Both the position numbers and the translations under genes were made by a program. Of a stretch of 19,691 nt of DNA, positions 7,982-15,448 are shown piece by piece. The stretch's first letter is position 1. Each line of letters opens with the position of its first letter. The stretch lies in NCBI GenBank assembly GCA_017629455.1, contig JAGBXE010000128.1, forward strand, positions 1 through 19,691, given 5' to 3'. Below the pieces are notes generated by a model that saw only the letters and a program-made list of their open reading frames with translations, was not told where the DNA came from and did no database searches. The DNA is from Kiritimatiellia bacterium (GTDB taxonomy: Bacteria > Verrucomicrobiota > Kiritimatiellia > RFP12 > UBA1067).

Positions 7982-8311
7982 ATGACAGTAACATTCGAAA
8001 AAGATCCTTGCGGCGGCAAAGGCAATATGAAACTCGAAAAAATCCTTTCGCCCGAACAGATGAAAGATAAGTGCGGCCTTTTCGCGCGCGTTACTCTCCA
8101 CCCGGGCGATGTCTTGGGCTACCATGAGCACCACGGCAACAATGAGTGCTACTTTATTCTTTCCGGCGAAGGCGTCTACGATGACAACGGCACAAAGCGC
8201 ACGGTAAAGGCCGGCGAAACGACTTGGACTGCCGATGGCTGCGGCCACGGGCTCAGCAACGAGAACGGCACGGAAGATCTCGTGTTCATGGCTCTTATAA
8301 TCAATTCCTAA
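7982..8311 (+). CDS. Small cupin-domain protein, 109 aa
   Basis: A single-domain cupin_2-type beta barrel. Predicted metal ligands are H48, H50, E55 (GYHEHHGNNE) and H89 in the second cupin motif, so the metal-binding set is complete. Cupins of this size act as isomerases, dioxygenases or sugar/small-molecule binding proteins, and the sequence does not decide which. A GGAGG ribosome-binding sequence lies eight bases before the ATG, overlapping the end of the SDR gene. Nine bases separate it from the fumarase alpha gene. Confidence 0.88.
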   Translation: MTVTFEKDPCGGKGNMKLEKILSPEQMKDKCGLFARVTLHPGDVLGYHEHHGNNECYFILSGEGVYDDNGTKRTVKAGETTWTADGCGHGLSNENGTEDLVFMALIINS

Positions 8312-8320
8312 ATAAGAGCG

Positions 8321-9172
8321 ATGACTACAATCGACAAACTCGTCGACCTTATACGACAGACGAGTTCTTCGCTGAGTGACGATGTCGTCGCCGCTCTTAA
8401 GCGAGCAAAAGCACGCGAACAAGCTAGCTCGTCGGCGGCGGTCGTTCTCTCTACGATACTCGATAATATTGCGCTAGCAAAAAAGATAAGCGCGCCCCTC
8501 TGCCAAGATACGGGCACGCTTACTTTTTTTGTAGATAGCCGCCTAAGGCGCACCGTCTCGCCCGCCCAGCTTGCAAAGGCCGTTGCAAAGGCGACTAAAC
8601 TTGGTTATTTAAGGCGCAACACTATCGACTCTGTAACGGGCGTATCTTACGACGACAACGTCGCTACCGACGCGCCAAAGGTTTACTATGTCGAAGGCGA
8701 AGGCTCCGAGAAAAACGTAACGCTCCTTATGAAGGGCGGTGGGAGCGAGAATATGTCGAGGCAGTATTCCCTGCCCGACTCGTCGCTTTCAGCGGGGCGC
8801 GATCTTGAAGGCGTTAGAAAATGTATCCTCGACGCCGTCAACAAAATTCAAGGCTACGGCTGTGCGCCAGGCATCTTGGGCGTATGCATAGGGGGCGATC
8901 GCGCAACTGGATACGCAGTTGCCAAGGAGCAGCTTCTACGCCGCCTGGATGAGAAAAACTTTGGCGACAAAACGCTGCGCCGCCTTGAGAGCAAAACTCT
9001 AAAAGAGGCAAACTCTCTTGGCATCGGCCCAATGGGCCTTGGCGGCAAGACTACGCTTCTTGGCGTAAAAATAGCCTCGCGCCCCAGGGTGCCGGCTTCG
9101 TTCTTCGTAACGATCGCATACATGTGCTGGGCTTGCCGCAGACGCACATTGGATTTCGGAGGTTCAAAGTGA
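8321..9172 (+). CDS. Fumarate hydratase class I, alpha subunit (Fe-S hydro-lyase), 283 aa
   Basis: The alpha subunit of the oxygen-sensitive [4Fe-4S] fumarase/tartrate dehydratase family, which interconverts fumarate and malate. Likely cluster ligands are C61 (PLCQDTG), C181 (GCAPG) and C269 (MCWACRR); their spacing fits the family pattern. GPMGLGGKTT and GGGSENMS are further family blocks. Length is normal for the two-subunit type. The stop TGA overlaps the GTG start of the beta subunit (GTGA), so the pair is translationally coupled. L(+)-tartrate dehydratase alpha (TtdA) is the main alternative. The role is probably in reductive or oxidative C4 metabolism in an anaerobe. Confidence 0.93.
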   Translation: MTTIDKLVDLIRQTSSSLSDDVVAALKRAKAREQASSSAAVVLSTILDNIALAKKISAPLCQDTGTLTFFVDSRLRRTVSPAQLAKAVAKATKLGYLRRNTIDSVTGVSYDDNVATDAPKVYYVEGEGSEKNVTLLMKGGGSENMSRQYSLPDSSLSAGRDLEGVRKCILDAVNKIQGYGCAPGILGVCIGGDRATGYAVAKEQLLRRLDEKNFGDKTLRRLESKTLKEANSLGIGPMGLGGKTTLLGVKIASRPRVPASFFVTIAYMCWACRRRTLDFGGSK

Positions 9173-9738
9173 AGGCACTTAACTATCCGTTCAAGGAGCA
9201 AGATATACGCGCGCTTAAAGCAGGCGATGCCGTTTCCATTTCGGGGCGCATCTACACTGGGCGCGACAAGTTCCACAAATACTTTGCCGATGGCGGTAAA
9301 CTTCCCGTCGACTTTTCAGACGGCGCGCTCTACCACTGCGGTCCAGTTGTTGTGGAAAAAGAGCGCGGCAAATGGCGCGTCGTTTCAGCGGGCCCTACTA
9401 CATCCGTGCGCGAAAACGATTACGAACCTGCCTTCATCGAAAAATCGGGCGTAAGGCTTATTATCGGCAAAGGCGGAATGGACGACAAAACGCTAGAGGC
9501 TATGAAGCGGTATGGCGCAGTGTACATCCAAGCCGTAGGTGGAGCTGGCGCACTTTACGCTAACTCCGTCAAAGACGTTGCCGGCGTTTCGCTCCTTAGC
9601 GAGTTTGGCGCCGCTGAAGCCGTTTGGCATTTCGATGTCGAAGACTTCCGCGGCGTTGTAGCTATGGACGCTAATGGACACTCGCTCTTCGAAGAAGTTA
9701 ATAAAGCTTCGACTGCCGCACTTAAAAAATTGTCGTAA
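9169..9738 (+). CDS. Fumarate hydratase class I, beta subunit, 189 aa
   Basis: The beta (C-terminal domain) partner of the preceding gene. Family blocks visible are LKAGDAVSISGRIYTGRD near the start, GPTTSVREN, IGKGGM and the GAVYIQAVGGAGALYA segment. The true start is the GTG at 9169, overlapping the alpha stop codon and preceded by GGAGG with a six-base spacer. The ATG at 9124 in the same frame would give a 15-residue extension inside the alpha gene with no ribosome-binding sequence. It is the last gene of the operon; a strong terminator begins 25 bases downstream. As with the alpha subunit, tartrate dehydratase activity cannot be excluded. Confidence 0.93.
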   Translation: MKALNYPFKEQDIRALKAGDAVSISGRIYTGRDKFHKYFADGGKLPVDFSDGALYHCGPVVVEKERGKWRVVSAGPTTSVRENDYEPAFIEKSGVRLIIGKGGMDDKTLEAMKRYGAVYIQAVGGAGALYANSVKDVAGVSLLSEFGAAEAVWHFDVEDFRGVVAMDANGHSLFEEVNKASTAALKKLS

Positions 9739-9762
9739 GGCTAAAGAAGCTACTGCTAAACA

Positions 9763-9799
9763 AAATAAGCCCGCCGAACTTTTCTCGGCGGGCTTATTT
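9763..9799. terminator. Bidirectional rho-independent terminator
   Basis: A perfect 15-base-pair inverted repeat (AAATAAGCCCGCCGA at 9763-9777 and its exact complement at 9785-9799) encloses a seven-base loop. It is followed on the plus strand by a T-rich run (ATTTTCTTTTT). The minus-strand side is also T-rich (TTATTTTGTTT). It therefore ends both the fumarase operon and the converging GH36/phosphoesterase gene. Confidence 0.93.
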
Positions 9800-9808
9800 A
9801 TTTTCTTT

Positions 9809-12094
9809 TTAGAACCGATCGACTACTTTAGTGCCGACGCGGATTACGGCATTCGTTGAACCTGTCGTATCGAAGATCGGCGCACCTTCCGGGAAGACGC
9901 CACTCTTACGGATAAACTTAACGTGGTTGTCGATTATGACTGTCGTGTTCGATGGAACCTTGATAGGCTTAGTTACAACCCAAGGCCCGCGCTGCTCATC
10001 GATTACGAGACGCGGATACCCGGAAGCCATCGCCTTTTCAAGGCAAGGCGTTGCATCATCGATTCTGTAACCGAAGCGCTGCGCCCACATGTCAAATTCA
10101 CCGCTGCGCTTCTCCATCGCCTTCTTATTATCTTCAATGCGCTTAATAATTTCGGGCGATGCCGGGCGGTCGAGCACTATGCTCGGGCCTACTGATTTTG
10201 TCGTAAGGACATTTAGATAATCACCGGGCAAAACGCCATCTACGCAAATATTTGAAACGCGCGGACCATCCTTCGTCATCACGACCCACATAAGGTGATC
10301 CATCTCGCCCCACTCTGGCCCCCAAAGTTTCGGGCGGCCGTCATACTGCCTAGCGCCCATTTCGCTACAACCGCCTGCAACCGAAAGGACGTAGTAATCG
10401 CGCCCCATACGCTTGACGTGCAAGTAAGTATGCCAGTCGCCGGCAAAGACTGTATACTTGCGTTTTGAAAGAACTTCGTCTTCCATCTTTATCCACTCAG
10501 GACGCGTCCATTGAAGCGGCGCATGCATGAAGATCATCGTCCAGCGCACATCGCTATTCTTCTCTAGAACGCTGCGCATCCAGTTGCACTGCTTCTCCGA
10601 CATTCCAACGCCATCGCTTGAGTCCATCGTGTTAAGACACAAGAAAAGAACGTTCTTGTAAATGAAGCTGTAATAGTCGGGGCCGTTAAACTTGTTCCAA
10701 AATGAAAGCGAATCTTCCCACGGATGAACCTTGATGCCGTTTATAATTTCATCGCCCTTGCCTGGGTGCGGCGGCGCACTGACGTCGTGGTTGCCGACGA
10801 CGCTGTAGAACGGGCAATCAACTTTCGAAAGCATATCTCTCAACTCAAGCCACTGGTTCAACTGCGACTCCTTCGAATGCCAGCTGCCGCGAATCATATC
10901 GCCAATCGACATCAAGAACTCAGGGCGCAAGTAATTTGCTTTAAGAAGCGCATTCGTCCAGCCTCCGCGGTGATCGCCGCCTGTGCGGTCAGGGATAATG
11001 GCGAATGTAAAATCGTCTGGATCGTCAAGGAAGTTCTGATGCGTCCATGGAACGGAAGCGGACTTCTTTTCAACGCGCGAGATTTTCGCATAGCCCGACA
11101 GCGGCACTTCGAGAACCTGTACGCCTGCATGAATATTGCGCGAAGAAACGAAATTACCGAAGACATCGTAATACTCGACAAACCCAGTTCCCTGCATATC
11201 AACAGGAACTTCCTTTTTATCCGTCGCGTTAACGATGTAAAGCGGCTTTTCAGCGCTCGCCTTTATAAGGCCTGCCATTCCGTAGACGGTTACTATCCTC
11301 TCCGACGCCGATTCAGCCTCAACGAGCGGATAGCCCAGCTCGGGGTGATACGGACGGAACTGGCTTTTAAGAAGCATTTCGCGGTGTTCGCGCGCGAATG
11401 ATATCCAGTGGCGAATAACGTTTTTGTGGTCTTCGCGGATTCCGTCTAGCACCATTGAATATTGAATGACGGAATAAAGGGCGCTCAACACGGATTGTGC
11501 CGCGCCTTCCGGCGTCTCGTCGCGATCCCACACAATCATATCGGAGTGTACTGCCGTGCGGCCGGACGTAAGCCTCAAGTCGCAAATGCGGCGGCGGTTC
11601 GAACCTGGGTCTACAGGCGCGTCGGCAGCGCGGATCATATTGCCGTACTGGAGGATTGCAGGCCCGCAGTAGTGCTGGCGGAATTCGACGAGAACATCCG
11701 GATTTATCTTGCGAAGCCTTGCAAGAATAGTGCGCATCAATTCATCAACCGCCTCAGGAAGCGACCTTATGTCGCGACCTGCCATGCCGGTGCTCTCGAC
11801 AGGGTCTTTAGGTGTATCTCTAGTAAAGACAAACTGATCGATAAAGTCGAGCTTAACGCCGTCAAAACCCCAATCGCGGATCGTGCGCTCGTAAAGCCCA
11901 ATCAGATATTCGCGCACATCTGGAAAACGCGGGTCCAGCACGCCCACGCGGCCGCCGGGCGTTTCGCCGTGTATGCGCAAGAACTTATCTTTGAAAGTAT
12001 TCCACGCTTTCGATTCTTCGCCGACATAGGGAACAGAATACCAGATCATATATTTAAGACCCGCACGATGCACGGCGTCGACATGCGCTTTCAT
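9809..12094 (-). CDS. GH36-like catalytic domain fused to calcineurin-like phosphoesterase and a beta-helix stub (3' part of interrupted gene), 761 aa
   Basis: This continues the 12164-12925 gene in the same frame after one TAG; the frame is open from 12163, and the first ATG is at 12094 without a ribosome-binding sequence. Residues 1-340 are a GH36/alpha-galactosidase-type barrel and C-terminal beta domain. The GVKLDF segment (D83) is the probable nucleophile, and RAADAP (154-160) plus the TAVHSD segment form the acid/base region. Residues about 350-640 form a metallophosphoesterase: PDRTGG (369-373), SIGDM (396-400), GNHD (434-437), MHAP (523-526) and GDWH (552-555). The first motif is a D-R variant of the usual DxH. 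Residues about 676-761 look like the start of a pectate-lyase-type beta helix, then stop. This combination of domains is unusual; whether any full-length product is made depends on the TAG. Confidence 0.85.
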   Translation of the reverse strand: MKAHVDAVHRAGLKYMIWYSVPYVGEESKAWNTFKDKFLRIHGETPGGRVGVLDPRFPDVREYLIGLYERTIRDWGFDGVKLDFIDQFVFTRDTPKDPVESTGMAGRDIRSLPEAVDELMRTILARLRKINPDVLVEFRQHYCGPAILQYGNMIRAADAPVDPGSNRRRICDLRLTSGRTAVHSDMIVWDRDETPEGAAQSVLSALYSVIQYSMVLDGIREDHKNVIRHWISFAREHREMLLKSQFRPYHPELGYPLVEAESASERIVTVYGMAGLIKASAEKPLYIVNATDKKEVPVDMQGTGFVEYYDVFGNFVSSRNIHAGVQVLEVPLSGYAKISRVEKKSASVPWTHQNFLDDPDDFTFAIIPDRTGGDHRGGWTNALLKANYLRPEFLMSIGDMIRGSWHSKESQLNQWLELRDMLSKVDCPFYSVVGNHDVSAPPHPGKGDEIINGIKVHPWEDSLSFWNKFNGPDYYSFIYKNVLFLCLNTMDSSDGVGMSEKQCNWMRSVLEKNSDVRWTMIFMHAPLQWTRPEWIKMEDEVLSKRKYTVFAGDWHTYLHVKRMGRDYYVLSVAGGCSEMGARQYDGRPKLWGPEWGEMDHLMWVVMTKDGPRVSNICVDGVLPGDYLNVLTTKSVGPSIVLDRPASPEIIKRIEDNKKAMEKRSGEFDMWAQRFGYRIDDATPCLEKAMASGYPRLVIDEQRGPWVVTKPIKVPSNTTVIIDNHVKFIRKSGVFPEGAPIFDTTGSTNAVIRVGTKVVDRF

Positions 12095-12163
12095 GTCGGG
12101 AAAGCGCGAAGGAACAGGATTCCAGTCGCCCGTTGCACTGTAAAAAGTTTTACTCTTTAGCTT

Positions 12164-12166
12164 CTA
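12164..12166 (-). other. In-frame TAG interrupting the GH36-like gene
   Basis: Minus-strand codons read ..GAT GAT GGC TGG TAG AAG CTA.., immediately after the conserved DDGW of the GH36 catalytic domain. The frame then continues without a shift through YSATGDWNPVPSRFPDM into the downstream ORF. Family members commonly have Gln at this place (DDGWQ, recalled), so CAG to TAG by one C-to-T change is the simplest origin. Confidence 0.9.
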
Positions 12167-12925
12167 CCAGCCATCATCGAGAATCATCGTCTTCATTCCA
12201 AGGTCGGCGGCAAGCTTTGCCTCACGCTCAAGTTCCGGAGCTTTAACATCCTGCAGATAAGCGTACCACGTAGAGTAAAGAGGTTCAAGAGCATCTTCCG
12301 GAACGGGAGCCGGCACAAGCGATGAAGTCTTGCAAATCCACTCGCTCGCGGATGAGACTGCCGAACCGAAATACTGCACGCGCGTATCTATGCGGAATTT
12401 GACAGAATAATCTTTTCTTGGCGACGCTTCTACGTTGAAAAGGCGAAAGCGGTAAATTAAATCGCCCGTTCGCTCCTTCACAATAATGCCGAAGTCGGCT
12501 TTATTGAAAGCGTCGGAACAGGCAACCGCAAGATGCGAATTGTTGTTGCCGTCGATTGCAACCGTGAGCGGAATCTCGCAGGCAAGCTGTGAACTGCCGC
12601 GCCACGGATTCCAGAGTGCGGGCCAAAGCCTAGGATAATCTTTTGAATAATCGGCAGTCCACACATTGCGCACTTTTGCTCCGTTGTAGTCAAACGAAAG
12701 AATCATCTCTGGCGGAACACTTTCTTCTGGCGAAGAAATTTTAACCGTCACCTCTTCGATACCTTCACACACCTTCTGCGAAGAAAGAGCAAACTTCCAT
12801 CCGCGCGGATCGTCAGAGACAACGCGCACGTCACCGCACAGCGCCGTCGAGACTGTGTTTGTTACCGGCGAAGCTACCGCACCCAACGCCAGGAACCCTG
12901 CCCCTACTGCTACCATCATCTTCAT
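12164..12925 (-). CDS. GH36-like alpha-galactosidase, N-terminal beta-sandwich part (5' part of interrupted gene), 253 aa
   Basis: The start MKMMVAVGAGFLALGAVASPVTN is a Sec signal peptide, with cleavage probably after GAVA. The ATG is preceded by GAGGAG nine bases upstream. The rest is the beta-sandwich domain that precedes the barrel in GH36 enzymes, ending in YSTWYAYLQD and KTMILDDGW, the first strands of the catalytic barrel. Translation then meets TAG, so this product alone would lack the catalytic aspartates. The frame resumes directly in the 9809-12094 segment; together they form one 1,038-codon gene. Likely original role: exported hydrolysis of alpha-galactosides or related glycans. 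It follows the YkgJ-like gene by 107 bases. Confidence 0.85.
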   Translation of the reverse strand: MKMMVAVGAGFLALGAVASPVTNTVSTALCGDVRVVSDDPRGWKFALSSQKVCEGIEEVTVKISSPEESVPPEMILSFDYNGAKVRNVWTADYSKDYPRLWPALWNPWRGSSQLACEIPLTVAIDGNNNSHLAVACSDAFNKADFGIIVKERTGDLIYRFRLFNVEASPRKDYSVKFRIDTRVQYFGSAVSSASEWICKTSSLVPAPVPEDALEPLYSTWYAYLQDVKAPELEREAKLAADLGMKTMILDDGW

Positions 12926-12993
12926 CTTACATGTTCTCCTCTATGCATACAATCGACTGCGACCCCAACTTTAGAGTGCAGACACCACCGTTA

Positions 12994-13021
12994 ACTGTAT
13001 TTACCCAAAACAACATAGCAA
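12994..13021 (-). promoter_or_regulatory. Weak candidate promoter for the GH36-like gene
   Basis: Minus-strand TTGCTA (13016-13021) and TACAGT (12994-12999) are separated by 16 bases; each matches four of six consensus positions. It lies in the 107-base gap after the YkgJ-like gene. The gap has no other obvious signal, and the gene may simply be cotranscribed with hydF. Confidence 0.25.
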
Positions 13022-13032
13022 GGCTCTCTATT

Positions 13033-13365
13033 CTAGTTACCTACCGCCCTAAGCCCCGGGCAGACGATATGAGAGTCGTCATTCGTCCACTCGTAAGGAA
13101 AGGTGCGGCACTTCTGCGGCTTTACGGGATTTATCAAGCACAATGAGTTCTCGCTTAAAAAAACGCAAGAGCCATCTGGCCTACTTTTAAGGATCAAACT
13201 TTTGCGGTCCGGTGCGACGAGCGTTTCTTCTTCGATGAATTTGGCCTCATCCAAACCTAAGAACGATGCGATGGCTGAAATCTCGCTATCGCTAACTCGC
13301 ACTATGCCGTCTTTTATCCGGCAGCAGGCGCCGCACATTGCGCATTTGAAACTGCTCAACTCCAC
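13033..13365 (-). CDS. YkgJ-family cysteine-cluster protein, 110 aa
   Basis: A small member of the YkgJ/CxxCxxCC (zinc- or iron-binding) family. The N-terminal CAMCGACC motif is followed by a later CVFL, CLI and KPQKCRTFPYEW stretch and a final ICPG-like cysteine (IVCPG), the usual layout. The start is GTG (13363-13365), inside the end of hydF: the two genes overlap by ten bases, which suggests coupled translation. The stop is TAG. The function of the family is poorly known. The link with hydF suggests a role near iron-sulfur or hydrogenase maturation, but this is inference. Confidence 0.88.
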   Translation of the reverse strand: MELSSFKCAMCGACCRIKDGIVRVSDSEISAIASFLGLDEAKFIEEETLVAPDRKSLILKSRPDGSCVFLSENSLCLINPVKPQKCRTFPYEWTNDDSHIVCPGLRAVGN

Positions 13366-14507
13366 GCTGCCACCTCTTCAGGTTTTAGTCCACTTGCCAT
13401 TGCAAGCAGAAGTCCGTAGTTTATTATCTTAACGCCTTGTTCAGCGGCCTCGGCCATTCGGCGGCGCATCTCGCGGCGAGTAAGCATGCACCCTCCGCAG
13501 TGCACGATTAGCGAAGGCTTCTTTTCGTTACCCGCGCCAAACGATTTACCACTTGCGAAAATGAATTCCAAATTTTTCCCTGTAAGGCGCTTAAGCGCTA
13601 GCGGAATTTTAACTGAACCAATATCATTACATTGGCGGTGATGCGTGCAGCCTTCAGCGATTAATACTACGTCACCATCTTTTAGACCTGCTACTGCACT
13701 CATCCCTTCGGCAAAAACGCCAAGATCGCCCTTAAGCCTTGCAAACAAAATTGAAAACGATGTAAGGCGCACTGCCGCGCGAAATGGCTCTATGGTTTTA
13801 CGCACTTCACCAAATGCCTGCGAGTCGGTTATAACTAGAACTTTTTTTTCATACTCCTTCGTGGCGTTCAAAAGCACCGCTTCAAGTTCCTCACATTGGC
13901 AAATGGTGCAAACGGCATGTCGGTCAAGACACTCGCGCAACACTTGCACTTGCGGCAAGATGAGCCTACCTTTCGGCGCGCTCTCGTCGATGGGACAAAC
14001 ACAAATTACTCGCTCGCCCTCGTGGGCGAGAGCGTCAAGAAGCCCTGGTTCTTCTTCTATCTTCGTCGCTGCTATTTGCGCTTTAAGTTCTTCTGCGCTG
14101 CTGCCGCGCTTAAACTCGAAAACCTTAACTCCTCTGCGGCGGCACTCTTCATCAAATTTGCCGCGCATTTCGCTTTCGGCCGCCGCGCTTGAGCAAACCC
14201 AAACGGCAATGTCGCTTGTTGCAAGAACATTTAAAGTTCTTTTTACTCGTTCGGCTCCTAGTGCGCCCGCATCATCATCAAGCCCGGCGGTATCGGTTAT
14301 TACGCAAGGGCCTAACGGTAAAATCTCAATTGCTTTCGATACAGGGTCGGTAGTTGTGCCTGGCACATCGCTAACGATAGCCACCTCTTGGCCGCAAAAC
14401 TCATTCACCAACGTCGACTTGCCCGCATTGCGCAATCCGAAAAAGGCAATGTGGATGCGATTGGCCGATGGCGTCTGAGATAGTGAAGGTTGGCTTTCTG
14501 TTTGCAT
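13356..14507 (-). CDS. hydF: [FeFe]-hydrogenase H-cluster maturation GTPase HydF, 383 aa
   Basis: HydF is the scaffold on which the 2Fe subcluster of [FeFe] hydrogenase is built before transfer to HydA. The N-terminal G domain has a P-loop GLRNAGKS (24-31), the PGTTTDP switch I block (49-55) and DTAG (72-75). The C-terminal cluster-binding motif is C287-x-H289 and H336-C337-x-x-C340, with 46 residues between the two His, within the known CxHx46-53HCxxC spacing. Length is normal. Oddity: the expected NKxD (G4) position near residues 127-136 reads VKVFEFKRGS, so the guanine-specificity motif is degenerate. HydE, HydG and the hydrogenase itself are not in the window. It lies 34 bases after the isomerase-like gene and has no strong ribosome-binding sequence. 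Confidence 0.93.
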   Translation of the reverse strand: MQTESQPSLSQTPSANRIHIAFFGLRNAGKSTLVNEFCGQEVAIVSDVPGTTTDPVSKAIEILPLGPCVITDTAGLDDDAGALGAERVKRTLNVLATSDIAVWVCSSAAAESEMRGKFDEECRRRGVKVFEFKRGSSAEELKAQIAATKIEEEPGLLDALAHEGERVICVCPIDESAPKGRLILPQVQVLRECLDRHAVCTICQCEELEAVLLNATKEYEKKVLVITDSQAFGEVRKTIEPFRAAVRLTSFSILFARLKGDLGVFAEGMSAVAGLKDGDVVLIAEGCTHHRQCNDIGSVKIPLALKRLTGKNLEFIFASGKSFGAGNEKKPSLIVHCGGCMLTRREMRRRMAEAAEQGVKIINYGLLLAMASGLKPEEVAAWS

Positions 14508-14541
14508 TTAGCTACTTTACTTTCCCGAGTATCAAACTTTC

Positions 14542-15435
14542 TCAGCGGCACTTGCCTATCATGTCTGCAAGCCCGCGGAAATATCCTACCGATTCTGCTA
14601 ACTCGCCAAAATCGGCTTTGAGCGTTCCTGCGCGCTCCCACTCAATTGCGCACACTCCATTAAAGCGAATATCGTAGAGAGCTAAAATAACTTCGGCTAA
14701 ATCAACCTTCCCGCGCGAAAAACTTGCAGCCTTCCCAGATTTATCGGCGGCTGTCACGTTCTTAACATGAATATCAAATATCCTTTCGGGATATTTGCGT
14801 ATCGCTAGTGCCGGGTCGCTTCCATAGCGCAGCTCATGGCCAATATCAAGACAAAAGCCCATGCGATCGCCAAGGTCTTTTACCATCGCGTACATCGACT
14901 TTGAATCAGGAAACATTTCCGGCGCATCTGGGCCGTGGTTATGAATTGCAAAGCGCATATCATATTCGGCACAGAGCTGAGCAACCTTCTCTGCCAATGG
15001 TCTATTTTCAAACCTTACCGATTTGCCGCCTACATCCTTTCGCACAAACGGAACGCCGACAATCGTCTTTGCACCAAGACGCGCGGCAAAATCGAAAGCC
15101 ACCTTGGCTTTCTCTTCTGTGTCCATGTAAACCGGCCCAAGCGCGTACGCTTTTATACGATAGTCGCTGCACTTACTTAAGAACGCCTTAACTTGTTCGT
15201 CGCTCGCTGTAAACGGCAAGTGCCAATCTTTTACGCTTAAGTAATTTAAACCGAGGCTAGAAACTTCTTCAAGGAATGAATAGTCTTTCATTCTCCAGTA
15301 CGATCCGCCAGCCATTCCAAGCTTAAAGCCCACACCTGGCTCTTTAGACGAAATGCATTTTGCCGATGTCTTGCACCCTGCCGCCGAAGCTGCGGCAAGA
15401 AGCCCTACCCCTTTAAGAAATTCCGACCTAGTCAT
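14542..15435 (-). CDS. Exported TIM-barrel sugar isomerase/epimerase-like protein, 297 aa
   Basis: An AP-endonuclease-2-type TIM barrel (xylose isomerase-like superfamily). Likely metal/substrate residues are in NHGPD, CLDIGHE, DIHVKN and the final EWE. The start is taken at the ATG 15433-15435, preceded by AGAGG nine bases upstream; the frame extends 12 codons further but overlaps the previous gene. The new N-terminus MTRSEFLKGVG resembles a Tat signal with the twin arginine reduced to T-R-S, followed by a lipobox-like SAAGC, so it may be a lipoprotein or an exported protein. Members act on sugars or sugar derivatives, consistent with the two glycosidase-like genes just upstream. The exact substrate is unknown. 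Confidence 0.85.
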   Translation of the reverse strand: MTRSEFLKGVGLLAAASAAGCKTSAKCISSKEPGVGFKLGMAGGSYWRMKDYSFLEEVSSLGLNYLSVKDWHLPFTASDEQVKAFLSKCSDYRIKAYALGPVYMDTEEKAKVAFDFAARLGAKTIVGVPFVRKDVGGKSVRFENRPLAEKVAQLCAEYDMRFAIHNHGPDAPEMFPDSKSMYAMVKDLGDRMGFCLDIGHELRYGSDPALAIRKYPERIFDIHVKNVTAADKSGKAASFSRGKVDLAEVILALYDIRFNGVCAIEWERAGTLKADFGELAESVGYFRGLADMIGKCR

Positions 15436-15448
15436 TTTATTCAACCTC

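Noticed and set aside
9124..9168. Fumarase beta starting at the ATG at 9124
   Set aside because: This lies inside the alpha gene with no ribosome-binding sequence, whereas the GTG at 9169 has GGAGG at ideal spacing and the usual stop/start overlap.
12092..12094. Independent translation start for the downstream 761-residue segment
   Set aside because: The ATG is inside the conserved barrel (PDMKAHVD), has no ribosome-binding sequence or promoter, and a protein starting there would lack the first barrel strands.
10724..12160. Two long plus-strand open frames (225 and 232 codons) antisense to the GH36-like gene
   Set aside because: Their translations are rich in Arg, His and Ala without recognisable motifs, while the minus strand encodes clear conserved domains.
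12095..12163. Possible frameshift between the two halves of the GH36-like gene
   Set aside because: Both halves are in the same frame and the intervening codons give a sensible family sequence (YSATGDWNPVPSRFPD); only the TAG interrupts.
13645..14478. 277-codon open frame on the plus strand antisense to hydF
   Set aside because: hydF is certain from its motifs. The antisense frame has a Ser/Arg/Thr-rich sequence without domains and no ribosome-binding site, as expected for a codon-bias shadow.
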